Source: an uncultured Bacilli bacterium (GTDB taxonomy: Bacteria; Bacillota_I; Bacilli_A; RF39; UBA660). From it: DNA of 64,000 nt. The DNA is taken from contig CAKOJR010000004.1 in assembly GCA_934090735.1 (NCBI GenBank), forward strand, positions 124,001 through 188,000. Reading direction: 5' to 3'. The notes under the pieces are model-generated. The model ran no database searches and was not told the origin of the DNA. It saw only the letters and a list, made by a program, of their open reading frames with translations. Both the position numbers and the translations under genes were made by a program. Positions 26,226-34,973 of the stretch are shown here, piece after piece; within the stretch, counting starts at the first letter, position 1; every line of letters starts with the position of its first letter.

Positions 26226-26726
26226 TCATTCTAAACTTAAATATTTTATAATTATTGGCTTAGTTATTCTATAAACAAAGTATCCAATTACTCCAACAAT
26301 CGTATTAGTTAACAAATCAGTTATATCAGCACTTCTTGCATTAATTAATGGTTATAATAATTCAGTAGTAATACTTAAAATAAAAGCATAAAACATAACT
26401 TTAAATAGATTAACTTTATCAATTTTACAAGATATTAAGAACCCAAATGGTATTGTCAGAATAATGTTAAGTATTATTTGAATTAAGTAGTCTCCCCTGC
26501 CATTTATTAAGTCATCAAAAAGATTTAAATTCATACTAGTATACGGATGATTAAATATAAATGGTAAAGAAGTCACAATTGGCATTAAAGTAAAATACAA
26601 GTAACCAATAAAATAGAAATAAAGCAGCGTATTAATCAGTAAGTCTTTCGTTCCTTTTCTTTTCCACTTTTTAAAAAGAAATACCACATAGATAAATATC
26701 ATAATTACAATATCAATTATTTTCAT
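26226..26726 (-). pseudogene. VanZ-like membrane protein broken by an in-frame TAA
   Basis: The first 121 or so codons encode four hydrophobic segments and the VanZ-type IPFGFLISCKI loop, ending SITTELL at a TAA (26350-26352). The same frame continues with PLINARSADITDLLTNTIVG and a last helix to a TGA at 26226. Intact VanZ proteins have glutamine here (compare IETIQSAIGRSFDIDDIILN in the intact copy at 60459), so one C-to-T change (CAA to TAA) explains the break. The downstream part keeps the family motif, so the mutation is recent, or is a sequence error. Confidence 0.8.
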
Positions 26727-26758
26727 TTTTAACCGCAATATAATTGTATCACAATTAA

Positions 26759-27490
26759 TTACTTAATTATTTTAAAATATTTATTAATACACCTTTTTAA
26801 TTTATTAAATTTTTTCTTATCAAGTTTATCATTATTATTAAGATAAATTCTTTTATTTAACTCTATCATAATCGTATCTAGTCTATTATCATAAACTTCA
26901 AAATACTTATTTGGTATAATACTTCCCTCATACGGATAATTTATTTTTACACTATAATTATACTTTTTAAAGTGTCTTACCGTTTGTTTAACTAATAATT
27001 TGGAGGTGTATTTATTTTCACTTCCTATACAAACATCAGGAGCACCATCTTTATCAAACACTTTTTTTATAAAAGAATCGCTAAAAGAATGTAAATCAAT
27101 TAAAATGCATCTATTATATTTATTAATTATACTAGATACTCGCTTATTTAACATATCATGATGCTTATTATAATAATTATTTATAACACTATTTTTATAT
27201 TCTTCATCACGAACTATAAAATCCTCACCATTAGAATCCTTGGTATAAACAACTCCCATACCATAATTATTCATCACCTCTTTATCATTATTAAATCTTT
27301 CAACATCACAAAACATTCTAGAATACCTAAATTTAATATAATTAATTCTCTTGCTAACTAATTTATCAACTAAATAATCACTAACAAAAACATTTTCATA
27401 GCTAACATCTTTAATAAGCCTCTTTTTGCAAATTTCAGGAATTCTTAATGAAGCATGAGGAATATGCACAAGCAAACATTTATTTTTCAT
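26759..27490 (-). CDS. N-formylglutamate amidohydrolase family protein under S-box control
   Basis: 243 residues. LLVHIPHASLRIPEICKKRL at the N-terminus (His-x-x-His-type metal site), DVERFNNDKEVMNNYGMG, NKHHDMLNKRV and CILIDLHSFSDSF fit the N-formylglutamate amidohydrolase family, zinc hydrolases that cleave N-formyl or acyl amino acids. No histidine-degradation genes are nearby. The gene starts 21 bases after the terminator of a SAM riboswitch (27511-27632), with AAGGAG before the ATG, so it should be made when SAM is low. That points to a substrate linked to methionine supply; the real substrate is unknown. Confidence 0.8.
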   Translation of the reverse strand: MKNKCLLVHIPHASLRIPEICKKRLIKDVSYENVFVSDYLVDKLVSKRINYIKFRYSRMFCDVERFNNDKEVMNNYGMGVVYTKDSNGEDFIVRDEEYKNSVINNYYNKHHDMLNKRVSSIINKYNRCILIDLHSFSDSFIKKVFDKDGAPDVCIGSENKYTSKLLVKQTVRHFKKYNYSVKINYPYEGSIIPNKYFEVYDNRLDTIMIELNKRIYLNNNDKLDKKKFNKLKRCINKYFKIIK

Positions 27491-27510
27491 AAGATCACTC
27501 CTTTTTCAAT

Positions 27511-27632
27511 AAAAAAACATTTAAGATAGCCTCAAATGTTCAAGATTATCTTATAGTTCTAGCATTACCACCTAATTTAATAGGTTGGTGTGATATCTAA
27601 GGGCTAGTCCCTCCATCACTCTTTATAAGACT
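27511..27632 (-). ncRNA. SAM-I riboswitch (S-box) with terminator
   Basis: The minus strand carries the S-box core: CTTATAAAGAGTGATGG, then GAGGGACTAGCCCTTAGAT, ACCAACCT...AGGTGGTAATGCT, and a closing TATAAG that pairs with the initial CTTATA (P1). It is followed by an AACATTT/AAATGTT hairpin and seven Ts (27511-27540) directly before the RBS. The alternative pairings of an S-box terminator switch are therefore present. It controls the N-formylglutamate amidohydrolase-like gene. Confidence 0.88.
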
Positions 27633-27654
27633 TTAATTTTAATTTAGTAAATTA

Positions 27655-28575
27655 CTATTTTTGATAATTCATCATAATAATTATATCTTCTAAATATAAA
27701 TTATCATAATAATTATTATCTTTTAATATTTCTGTCCACTCTTCAATTTTATTTTTCAATTTCAAATCGCATTTTCTATTAATTATTCTTAAATACATTC
27801 CAAGTAACGGAAATTTCTGTGAAATGTACTCATCAAAATTCAATCTATTAGTATCATTATAAGCATTTATAACGCTAACAATAATTTTATAACTTTCATC
27901 AAATTCTAAATTAAAAATATATTGTTTTATTTTTTCTAAATATAAATCAGTAACACTCTCATAATCCTCATTTAAAATAAGTGCATTATATAATTTATTA
28001 TAATAATAATCATAATCTTGGTTTGGATAATATTTCCTAAAAGCATCCTCAAAAGCACTAATTTCAAAAGAAACATTATCAATTCCAACCGGTGACAATA
28101 AATAATTTTTTATTTCTTCAGCAGGAATCTGTTTCAACATAGTTTGTAAATCACATTTATTTTCCTTTATTTCCGGTTTAAGTTGAGCAATAGAATACTC
28201 CTTATTAGCAATCGCCAGCAAAACAGCATATTCATGTTTGCAAGGATAATCATATGGGCAAGTACAATTATACTCTATTTCATCATCAGTAATTTCAAAG
28301 CTAACAACATAAGGTTTACTAGCACTTCCCTTTACTTTAGCATAATAATTATTACCATTTTTACAGCAGGATATAACATTTCCTTTATTATAATAATCTC
28401 TGCCTCTACTTTGAACTTGATAACTAAAATCAGATTCTAAACAGTCAAGCATATCCCCTTCACTGCAAAATAAATCATCTTCACAATTATCAGTATCGTT
28501 ATTTATTTCAGACTCGACTCCTATTTTATTATTCTTTAAATAAGTATCAAACAAATCTCCAGTATCTATTTTCAT
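27655..28575 (-). CDS. SWIM zinc-finger protein
   Basis: 306 residues. The SWIM motif C-x-C-P-x(n)-C-x-H appears as YNCTCPYDYPCKHEYAVLLAIA at about residues 120-141, preceded by the usual beta-strand region (QVQSRGRDYYNKGNVISC...YYAKVKGS). The C-terminal half is helical with repeats of acidic and aromatic residues and no recognised domain. SWIM domains bind DNA or protein; in helicase-associated cases they accompany SNF2 proteins, but none is nearby. ATG 28575 is taken because GAGGTG precedes it. It belongs to a minus-strand accessory cluster up to 31501. Confidence 0.75.
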   Translation of the reverse strand: MKIDTGDLFDTYLKNNKIGVESEINNDTDNCEDDLFCSEGDMLDCLESDFSYQVQSRGRDYYNKGNVISCCKNGNNYYAKVKGSASKPYVVSFEITDDEIEYNCTCPYDYPCKHEYAVLLAIANKEYSIAQLKPEIKENKCDLQTMLKQIPAEEIKNYLLSPVGIDNVSFEISAFEDAFRKYYPNQDYDYYYNKLYNALILNEDYESVTDLYLEKIKQYIFNLEFDESYKIIVSVINAYNDTNRLNFDEYISQKFPLLGMYLRIINRKCDLKLKNKIEEWTEILKDNNYYDNLYLEDIIIMMNYQK

Positions 28576-28622
28576 TTCCAACACCTCTACTCTATTTAAA
28601 ATTATATCACAAAACAAACATA

Positions 28623-29138
28623 TTAAATATACTTTAATAGCTTTTCAATAGTTTCATTTTTAGGTCTACGATAATTACGTTGAATAATATCCTTTTGTTT
28701 TTTATTTAAGAAAAAATCTAATAACAAATAATTTTTAGGTATAGATCTCATTTTCATTACTTTATTTTCAATATAATCACACATAAATAATTTACAAGAT
28801 ATATTAGGGTTAGTACATTTTTTATTTTTAAACAGTTTACAAAATCCTTCATTTCTAAAATAACAACAACCATTATCAGCGTGCACAGATTTACCAAGTC
28901 GATTAGCAATGCAAAGATCATTCTTAAAATCGCATAAAACACAAACATTGTTATCTAAATAATCACACATGTAATCATATATTAACTCATACCTCTTTTT
29001 TTCATCTTTTGTATTAAAGGCTTCAATAAACACTTTTTCTTCATCACTTATCGGATTTGAATCTATTATTTCATTAGTATCTTTAAATCTTTTTAATTTT
29101 TTATAATTATTTTTTCTATCTTTATCACTTATTTTCAC
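28623..29138 (-). CDS. Cysteine-rich protein, probable metal-binding, unknown function
   Basis: About 171 residues with a dense cysteine block: CVLCDFKNDLC, then NGCCYFRNEGFCKLFKNKKC and ISCKLFMCDYI. The many paired cysteines suggest zinc or an iron-sulphur cluster. The ends are helical and basic. I do not recognise the family. The likely start is a GTG at 29138 with GAGGTG just upstream; a TTG at 29150 would begin inside that site. It lies between the SWIM gene and the HIRAN gene in one strand direction. Confidence 0.55.
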   Translation of the reverse strand: MKISDKDRKNNYKKLKRFKDTNEIIDSNPISDEEKVFIEAFNTKDEKKRYELIYDYMCDYLDNNVCVLCDFKNDLCIANRLGKSVHADNGCCYFRNEGFCKLFKNKKCTNPNISCKLFMCDYIENKVMKMRSIPKNYLLLDFFLNKKQKDIIQRNYRRPKNETIEKLLKYI

Positions 29139-29177
29139 ACTGCACCTCAAAACTACATTTCAACTTATGATTTCTAT

Positions 29178-30398
29178 TTAATCACTATCTATAATATACT
29201 TTATTCCAAACTTTTTAGCAAAACATATTACATTATCAGCACTCTTTTTACACTTAATTATTACATTTTGATACGCATTATTAAATACGCCACCCAATAT
29301 TTCAGGATTACCTTCAAATACAACTACTTGTAAATTCGGAGTATCACTAAAACAATTATATCCAATCTTCTTTACATTCTGTGGAATTATAATTTTTAAC
29401 AATCCATAAAAGTGGCTTCCATAATTATCTTCTATAATATCAACATTATTTGGTATTATCATTTCTTTTATTAAATTATCATAACAAGCCCATAAAACAA
29501 TTTCATTTTGTTCATTTGTTTTCGTCTTATAAATATCATCTTTTTTTGAAACTTTATCATAATTTTCTAAATAAACTTCAATTTTAACAATTGGCTTTTT
29601 ACAGCGTTTTCCCCTTTTAGAAAGTGGAACAACTTCTGTTATTCTAGCATGTGGTTCTTTTCCACCAGTTTCTTCGAGTTTATCTAATATTGCAAAGTTA
29701 TTATATGATGCATATCCGACAAATCCTAACTTATGTTCAACCATCACCGCAAAATCATCATATTCGTTATCTTTATCATATTTCAAAGTTACTGGATCAT
29801 TTATATTGTATTTTTCAGCTCTTTCGATACCACCATTTAATTGAGTACAAGCTAATTCCTCGATCCATGGAAATTCCACATAATCACTTTCAGATTCAGA
29901 ACTAAAATCAATATCATCTTCAATAAAAATATTTGGCATAACATCATTTATTCCAAATAGTTCCTTTGCTTTACATTGTGCTTCCTTAAAAGACATTTCT
30001 TTATTTTCTAAAATATTTCCTTCTGAAAAGTGTTGAAATAATGGCCTATCGCCTTCATCTTCATCAATATCATAATCTTCATATTCTAAAAAAACTTCTA
30101 TTTCACAATTTAATATTTTTGATTTATCTTTTAAAGTATAATATATATATTCAGTTGGTGCTTTAATTAATGTATTCTCATCACCATCTATATATTCATT
30201 AACATCAATTTCAATGTCATCAGTACTATTTTCACAATACGCATCAAGTGACCATTTACAGTCACCGCTAAAAATAATTGTATCATCCGCAACAGAAATA
30301 AGATTTATATCATTATAAACAGGCATGGAATGATACAAAAACATTAAATTTTTCTTTTTCCCTTTTGCTTTTACTTGATACCAACATATATTAGCCAT
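29178..30398 (-). CDS. HIRAN-like and leucine-rich-repeat protein
   Basis: 406 residues in three parts. The N-terminal ~150 (MANICWYQVKAKGKKKNLMF) resemble a ferredoxin-like fold start followed by very acidic stretches. Residues ~190-270 look like a HIRAN domain: DPVTLKYDKDNEYDDFAVMV and LGFVGYASYNNFAILDKL give the 'P.DN.YD..AV.V...G..IGY' pattern. The C-terminal ~90 carry BspA-type leucine-rich repeats (LLKIIIPQNVKKIGYNCFSD). HIRAN domains recognise DNA ends or stalled forks in larger enzymes; here there is no helicase or nuclease part. A defence or surface role is equally open. Confidence 0.6.
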   Translation of the reverse strand: MANICWYQVKAKGKKKNLMFLYHSMPVYNDINLISVADDTIIFSGDCKWSLDAYCENSTDDIEIDVNEYIDGDENTLIKAPTEYIYYTLKDKSKILNCEIEVFLEYEDYDIDEDEGDRPLFQHFSEGNILENKEMSFKEAQCKAKELFGINDVMPNIFIEDDIDFSSESESDYVEFPWIEELACTQLNGGIERAEKYNINDPVTLKYDKDNEYDDFAVMVEHKLGFVGYASYNNFAILDKLEETGGKEPHARITEVVPLSKRGKRCKKPIVKIEVYLENYDKVSKKDDIYKTKTNEQNEIVLWACYDNLIKEMIIPNNVDIIEDNYGSHFYGLLKIIIPQNVKKIGYNCFSDTPNLQVVVFEGNPEILGGVFNNAYQNVIIKCKKSADNVICFAKKFGIKYIIDSD

Positions 30399-30715
30399 AC
30401 TAATTCATCTCCTTCAAAAGTTAAATATCTCACAGAAATTATATTTCATATTTATCACTAACACAAAGTACTAAAGATATTATTTTAGAATGCACTTAAT
30501 AAAATAATTTTAAATTTCGCTACTATTACCCTATTAACATTATACTATAAAAGATTTCTAAAATCTACCTTGCTTAAATATTCATATAAAACTTATATCA
30601 GCATTTCAAAATAACGTATTTAAAAGACTAAATATTAATCTCATAAATAACAGCTCAATTATCCACATAACTATTTTTTAAAATTTATACTTAATAAAAT
30701 TAATTTCTAATATCA
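30399..30715. other. 317-base gene-free gap
   Basis: Very AT-rich. No ORF with an RBS, no tRNA and no clear hairpin is seen. A TATAAT on the minus strand near 30537-30542 could be a -10 element for the gene at 29178-30398 but has no good -35. Confidence 0.5.
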
Positions 30716-31501
30716 CTAATCATTTTTCTCTTCAGGATATAAAAGATTAGCCATTAATGAATAATATTCGCATTCTTCATCCTCTGTAGCAAATCGCATA
30801 TTAATAATATCCATTTGCAATCTTTTTAATTCATTATCAAGTTTCTTAAATTCATTACTTGCTATTTTTTTCGTAAATGTCTGTTCTTCTTCAAAGTCAT
30901 CTTTAATATCAATAATTTCTTTACACTCTTTTGTGTCACGCAAAGTAATATTTAAAAAGCCCATATCATAATACACATCTAAAAAATATTTTGAATCTGA
31001 AAATTCAATAATAAAAACAGAAGGTAAACAAGGAAGGTTATAAACTTTAATCTTATTTATAAAATAGTCTAATAAAGATTTATTATCTTCGTCTTTTATT
31101 ACTTTTTTCTCTTCAACTTTCATTAAGTTAGCCTCATCAATGATTTTATCATTCTCTATTATTGATAATTTATAATCTTTATATAATACTTTGTACTTTA
31201 CACAACTACTATCTATTGAATTAACTAATATAGCCTTTGCCTCTAATTTTTCTTTTGGAAATTTTCTACAAATAGTAACAAATAAATCTTTAATATCAGG
31301 TATTTTATAAGTATTTTTAATTGTAAAGTTAAAACCCTCCTCTCCTTCAAAAGTTAATATATCATTTTCAATATTAAATATTTCATTTTTTTCTTCTTCA
31401 TCTTCATACATATCATCAAAATCATATGTTGAAAATAACATTTCTTTAATATCATTAACCTTTTTTGATTTAATTTTTAACTCCGAATACCATCTTTTCA
31501 T
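30716..31501 (-). CDS. Hypothetical acidic protein
   Basis: 261 residues, cytoplasmic by appearance (no signal or membrane helix), rich in Glu, Asp and Lys with alternating strands (ILTFEGEEGFNFTIKNTYKI, YKVLYKDYKLSIIENDKI). The C-terminus is helical (ASNEFKKLDNELKRLQMDI). I recognise no family. RBS is weak. It is the first gene of the accessory cluster that includes the HIRAN-like, Cys-rich and SWIM genes, though a gap separates it from them. Confidence 0.5.
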   Translation of the reverse strand: MKRWYSELKIKSKKVNDIKEMLFSTYDFDDMYEDEEEKNEIFNIENDILTFEGEEGFNFTIKNTYKIPDIKDLFVTICRKFPKEKLEAKAILVNSIDSSCVKYKVLYKDYKLSIIENDKIIDEANLMKVEEKKVIKDEDNKSLLDYFINKIKVYNLPCLPSVFIIEFSDSKYFLDVYYDMGFLNITLRDTKECKEIIDIKDDFEEEQTFTKKIASNEFKKLDNELKRLQMDIINMRFATEDEECEYYSLMANLLYPEEKND

Positions 31502-31573
31502 AATATACCAAATCCATTCTATAAATATTATAATTTAAAAGTTTACATTAAGTCAATCAATAAACAATAACAT

Positions 31574-31608
31574 AAAAAAAGCCAAGATTACCTTGTAAAT
31601 CCTGACTT
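31574..31608 (-). terminator. Terminator of ppdK
   Basis: Minus-strand AGTCAGGATT / AATCTTGGCT arms with one mismatch around an 8-base loop, followed by seven Ts. Confidence 0.75.
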
Positions 31609-31629
31609 AATTTTATATTACTTTATCTA

Positions 31630-34257
31630 TTATCTTTGTCCACTAGACTTGATTGCAGCTTGAGCAGCAGCTAATCTAGCAATTGGAACTCTATAAGGTG
31701 AGCAAGAAACATAATCAAGTCCTACATTATGACAGAACTCAACAGATGAAGGATCTCCACCATGTTCACCACATATTCCTAGATGAATGTTTGGATTAGC
31801 TTCTCTTCCAAGAGTAGCAGCCATCTTAACTAACTTGCCCACTCCCTTTTGATCTAACTTAGCAAATGGATCATTTTCATAAATCTTCTTATCATAATAA
31901 GAACCTAAGAACTTACCGGCATCATCTCTAGAGAAACCAAATGTCATTTGTGTTAAATCATTAGTACCAAATGAGAAGAAATCGGCTTCCTTAGCAATTT
32001 CATCAGCAGTTAGTGCAGCTCTAGGAATCTCAATCATTGTACCAACATGATAGTCCATCTCAAAATTTTCATTTTTAAGAACTTCATCAGCAGTCTCACA
32101 AACAATATTTTTAACATATTTAAGTTCCTTAACTTCTCCAACAAGTGGAATCATAATTTCAGGAACAATTTTTATATTTTTTCTCTTTGATACAGCAATT
32201 GCAGCCTTAATAACAGCTCTCGTTTGCATCTTAGCAATTTCTGGGAAAGTAACTGCAAGGCGACATCCTCTGTGACCCATCATTGGGTTAAATTCATGAA
32301 GTCCAGCAATAATTGCTTTAATTTGTTCAACACTCTTTCCTTGAGTATCTGCAAGTAACTTAATATCAGCTTCTTCAGTAGGAACAAATTCATGTAGAGG
32401 TGGATCTAAATATCTAATAGTAACACTATAGTCTTCCATAGCCTCATATAAAGCTTCAAAATCTTTTTGTTGCATAGGCTCAATCTTAGCTAAAGCGTTT
32501 TCTCTTTCCTCAACTGTATCAGAACAAATCATCTCTCTAATAGCAGCAATTCTATCTTTCTCAAAGAACATATGCTCAGTTCTGCATAATCCGATACCTT
32601 CAGCGCCAAGTTCTCTTGCCTTTAAAGCATCCTTTGGAGTATCAGCATTAGTTCTAACTTTTAATCTTCTATATTTATCAGCCCATGCCATTATTCTACT
32701 AAATTCACCAGTAATAGAAGCATCAACTTTAGGAATTAGTCCAGCATAAATTTTACCAGTAGAACCATCAATTGAAATCTCATCAAATTCTTTAAATATC
32801 TTACCACCTAAAGTAAATGTTTTATTCTCTTCATCCATAATGATTTCTTGACATCCAGAAACGCAGCACGTTCCCATACCGCGGGCAACAACAGCAGCAT
32901 GACTAGTCATACCACCACGAACAGTTAAAATTCCCTCACTAGCTTTCATTCCTTCGATATCCTCTGGAGAAGTTTCTAGTCTTACTAAAACAACTTTCTT
33001 ACCATTAGCTTTTGCAGTCTTAGCATCTTCTGCAGTAAATACAATTTGTCCAGCAGCAGCTCCTGGTGATGCAGCAAGTCCTTTACCAATTTCTTCAGCT
33101 TTCTTAAGCGCTTCAGTATCAAATGCAGGGTGTAATAAAGTATCTAAATTACGTGGATCAATCATCATAACTGCTTCTTTATCAGTAATCATTCCCTCAT
33201 CAACTAAATCACAAGCAATTTTTAAAGCAGCTTTAGCTGTTCTCTTACCGTTACGTGTTTGTAACATATATAGATGCTTATCTTCAATAGTAAACTCCAT
33301 ATCTTGCATGTCATGATAATGTTCTTCTAATTTTTTACAAATACCAACAAACTCATCATAAACTTCAGGCATTACTTCTTTTAAATGATCAATTGGTTGT
33401 GGAGTTCTAACACCAGCAACAACATCTTCCCCTTGAGCATTCATTAAGAACTCACCCATTAAATGTTTTTCACCAGTAGCTGGATCTCTAGTAAAAGCAA
33501 CTCCAGTACCAGAAGTATCTCCCATATTACCAAATGCCATCATTTGAACATTTACAGCTGTACCCCAAGAATAAGGAATATCATTATCACGACGATATAC
33601 ATTAGCTCTAGGATTATCCCATGATCTAAATACTGCTTTAACAGCTCCCATTAACTGCTCTGTAGGATCAGTTGGGAACTCACTACCAACTTTACTTTTA
33701 TATTCAGCCTTAAACTCCTCTGCTAGTTCTTTTAAATCATCAGCAGTAAGTTCAACGTCTAAAGTCACACCTTTTTTCTCTTTCATTTCATCAATAAGGG
33801 TTTCGAAATATTTCTTTCCTACTTCCATTACGACATCAGAGTACATTTGAATAAATCTACGATAACAGTCCCATGCCCATCTAGCATTTCCACTCTTTTT
33901 AGCAAGAACTTCTACTACCTCTTCATTTAATCCTAAATTAAGAATAGTATCCATCATACCCGGCATAGATGCACGAGCACCACTTCTTACTGAAACAAGT
34001 AAAGGATTTTCTTTATCACCAAATTTTTTCCCAGTAATTTCTTCCATCTTTTTGATGTTTTCAAAAATTTCTTTTTGAATATCACCGTTGATTTTTTCAC
34101 CATCTTCATAATACTTTGTACATGCTTCTGTTGTAATGGTAAATCCTTGTGGTACTGGTAATCCTAATTTAGTCATTTCAGCTAAATTAGCGCCCTTACC
34201 TCCAAGTAAATTTCTCATATCTTTGTTTCCTTCAGAAAACAAATAAACATATTTCAT
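31630..34257 (-). CDS. ppdK: Pyruvate, phosphate dikinase
   Basis: Interconverts pyruvate, ATP and phosphate with PEP, AMP and PPi; in fermenters it can replace pyruvate kinase in glycolysis. 875 residues, full length. N-terminal ATP-grasp domain (GGKGANLAEMTKLGLPVPQG, GMMDTILNLGLN), central phosphohistidine domain (GILTVRGGMTSHAAVVARGM with the catalytic His and the regulatory Thr before it), and C-terminal PEP/pyruvate barrel (GLCRTEHMFF, GTNDLTQMTFGFSRDD, HLGICGEHGGDP with the catalytic Cys). RBS AAAGGAGG. Monocistronic with its own terminator. No regulatory kinase is nearby. Confidence 0.97.
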   Translation of the reverse strand: MKYVYLFSEGNKDMRNLLGGKGANLAEMTKLGLPVPQGFTITTEACTKYYEDGEKINGDIQKEIFENIKKMEEITGKKFGDKENPLLVSVRSGARASMPGMMDTILNLGLNEEVVEVLAKKSGNARWAWDCYRRFIQMYSDVVMEVGKKYFETLIDEMKEKKGVTLDVELTADDLKELAEEFKAEYKSKVGSEFPTDPTEQLMGAVKAVFRSWDNPRANVYRRDNDIPYSWGTAVNVQMMAFGNMGDTSGTGVAFTRDPATGEKHLMGEFLMNAQGEDVVAGVRTPQPIDHLKEVMPEVYDEFVGICKKLEEHYHDMQDMEFTIEDKHLYMLQTRNGKRTAKAALKIACDLVDEGMITDKEAVMMIDPRNLDTLLHPAFDTEALKKAEEIGKGLAASPGAAAGQIVFTAEDAKTAKANGKKVVLVRLETSPEDIEGMKASEGILTVRGGMTSHAAVVARGMGTCCVSGCQEIIMDEENKTFTLGGKIFKEFDEISIDGSTGKIYAGLIPKVDASITGEFSRIMAWADKYRRLKVRTNADTPKDALKARELGAEGIGLCRTEHMFFEKDRIAAIREMICSDTVEERENALAKIEPMQQKDFEALYEAMEDYSVTIRYLDPPLHEFVPTEEADIKLLADTQGKSVEQIKAIIAGLHEFNPMMGHRGCRLAVTFPEIAKMQTRAVIKAAIAVSKRKNIKIVPEIMIPLVGEVKELKYVKNIVCETADEVLKNENFEMDYHVGTMIEIPRAALTADEIAKEADFFSFGTNDLTQMTFGFSRDDAGKFLGSYYDKKIYENDPFAKLDQKGVGKLVKMAATLGREANPNIHLGICGEHGGDPSSVEFCHNVGLDYVSCSPYRVPIARLAAAQAAIKSSGQR

Positions 34258-34271
34258 AAATTAAACCTCCT

Positions 34272-34925
34272 TTATCTAATCATCATTGAATTTATAAAAT
34301 ATTTATTATCACCCTTAGTAAGTACCAATGTACCTTTTAAAGCTACAATCTCTTTATCGTACTCTGTTACATTCGGTTTGCAGCTTTCAGAGTTATAATC
34401 AATCATATCAAAATAAACTATTTTTTCATCATCTGTATTTTTTTCATTAATAGCTTTAATGCAATATTTTGGACTTGCATAGTTTATTTCATATTTATAG
34501 GCACCATCATCGGTCAAATAATCAGCAAAATTATCTTTAAATAGTTCAGTATTAAAAACATCCATTGATAAATCATTAATCTCATCAAAAGTAAGTGGCC
34601 CTTTATCATTTTTAGAATAAAGATATTTAAATATAGCATCTTGGTTTTCAAAAAGATTAACTTCCTTATTATTATAATCAATAGCATTATTAATACCCCT
34701 TAAAAACTTTTCATCATTCAAAAGCGTATTATAATTAATCTTTTGCGCATCACCAAGTTCACTTATATCTTTATCAACATACAAAGTAGGTGTTGTAGGT
34801 AAATCATATTTATAATTGTTTACAGATAATGTATGACCTAATAAATAGAGTAATATTATAATGCCAATAATAACCAAAACCATTACAAATATCTTACCTA
34901 ATTTCTTTGAACAATCATCGATCAT
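34272..34925 (-). CDS. Membrane-anchored hypothetical protein
   Basis: 217 residues: short basic N-terminus, one transmembrane helix (about 10-30) and an extracytoplasmic domain with a few aromatic and acidic repeats and two cysteines (YCIKAI, SESCKPNV) that could pair. I do not recognise a family. RBS GGTGGT. It is 14 bases upstream of ppdK but no functional link is evident. Confidence 0.55.
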   Translation of the reverse strand: MIDDCSKKLGKIFVMVLVIIGIIILLYLLGHTLSVNNYKYDLPTTPTLYVDKDISELGDAQKINYNTLLNDEKFLRGINNAIDYNNKEVNLFENQDAIFKYLYSKNDKGPLTFDEINDLSMDVFNTELFKDNFADYLTDDGAYKYEINYASPKYCIKAINEKNTDDEKIVYFDMIDYNSESCKPNVTEYDKEIVALKGTLVLTKGDNKYFINSMMIR

Positions 34926-34973
34926 TTTACCACCAGCCTACTAAAAAATTATACCAACTTTTTTATAAATAAT

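Noticed and set aside
26226..26726. Reading the TAA in the VanZ gene as recoding or stop-codon reassignment
   Set aside because: TAA ends many other genes normally here, and the aligned VanZ copy has glutamine at the site, so a point mutation is simpler.
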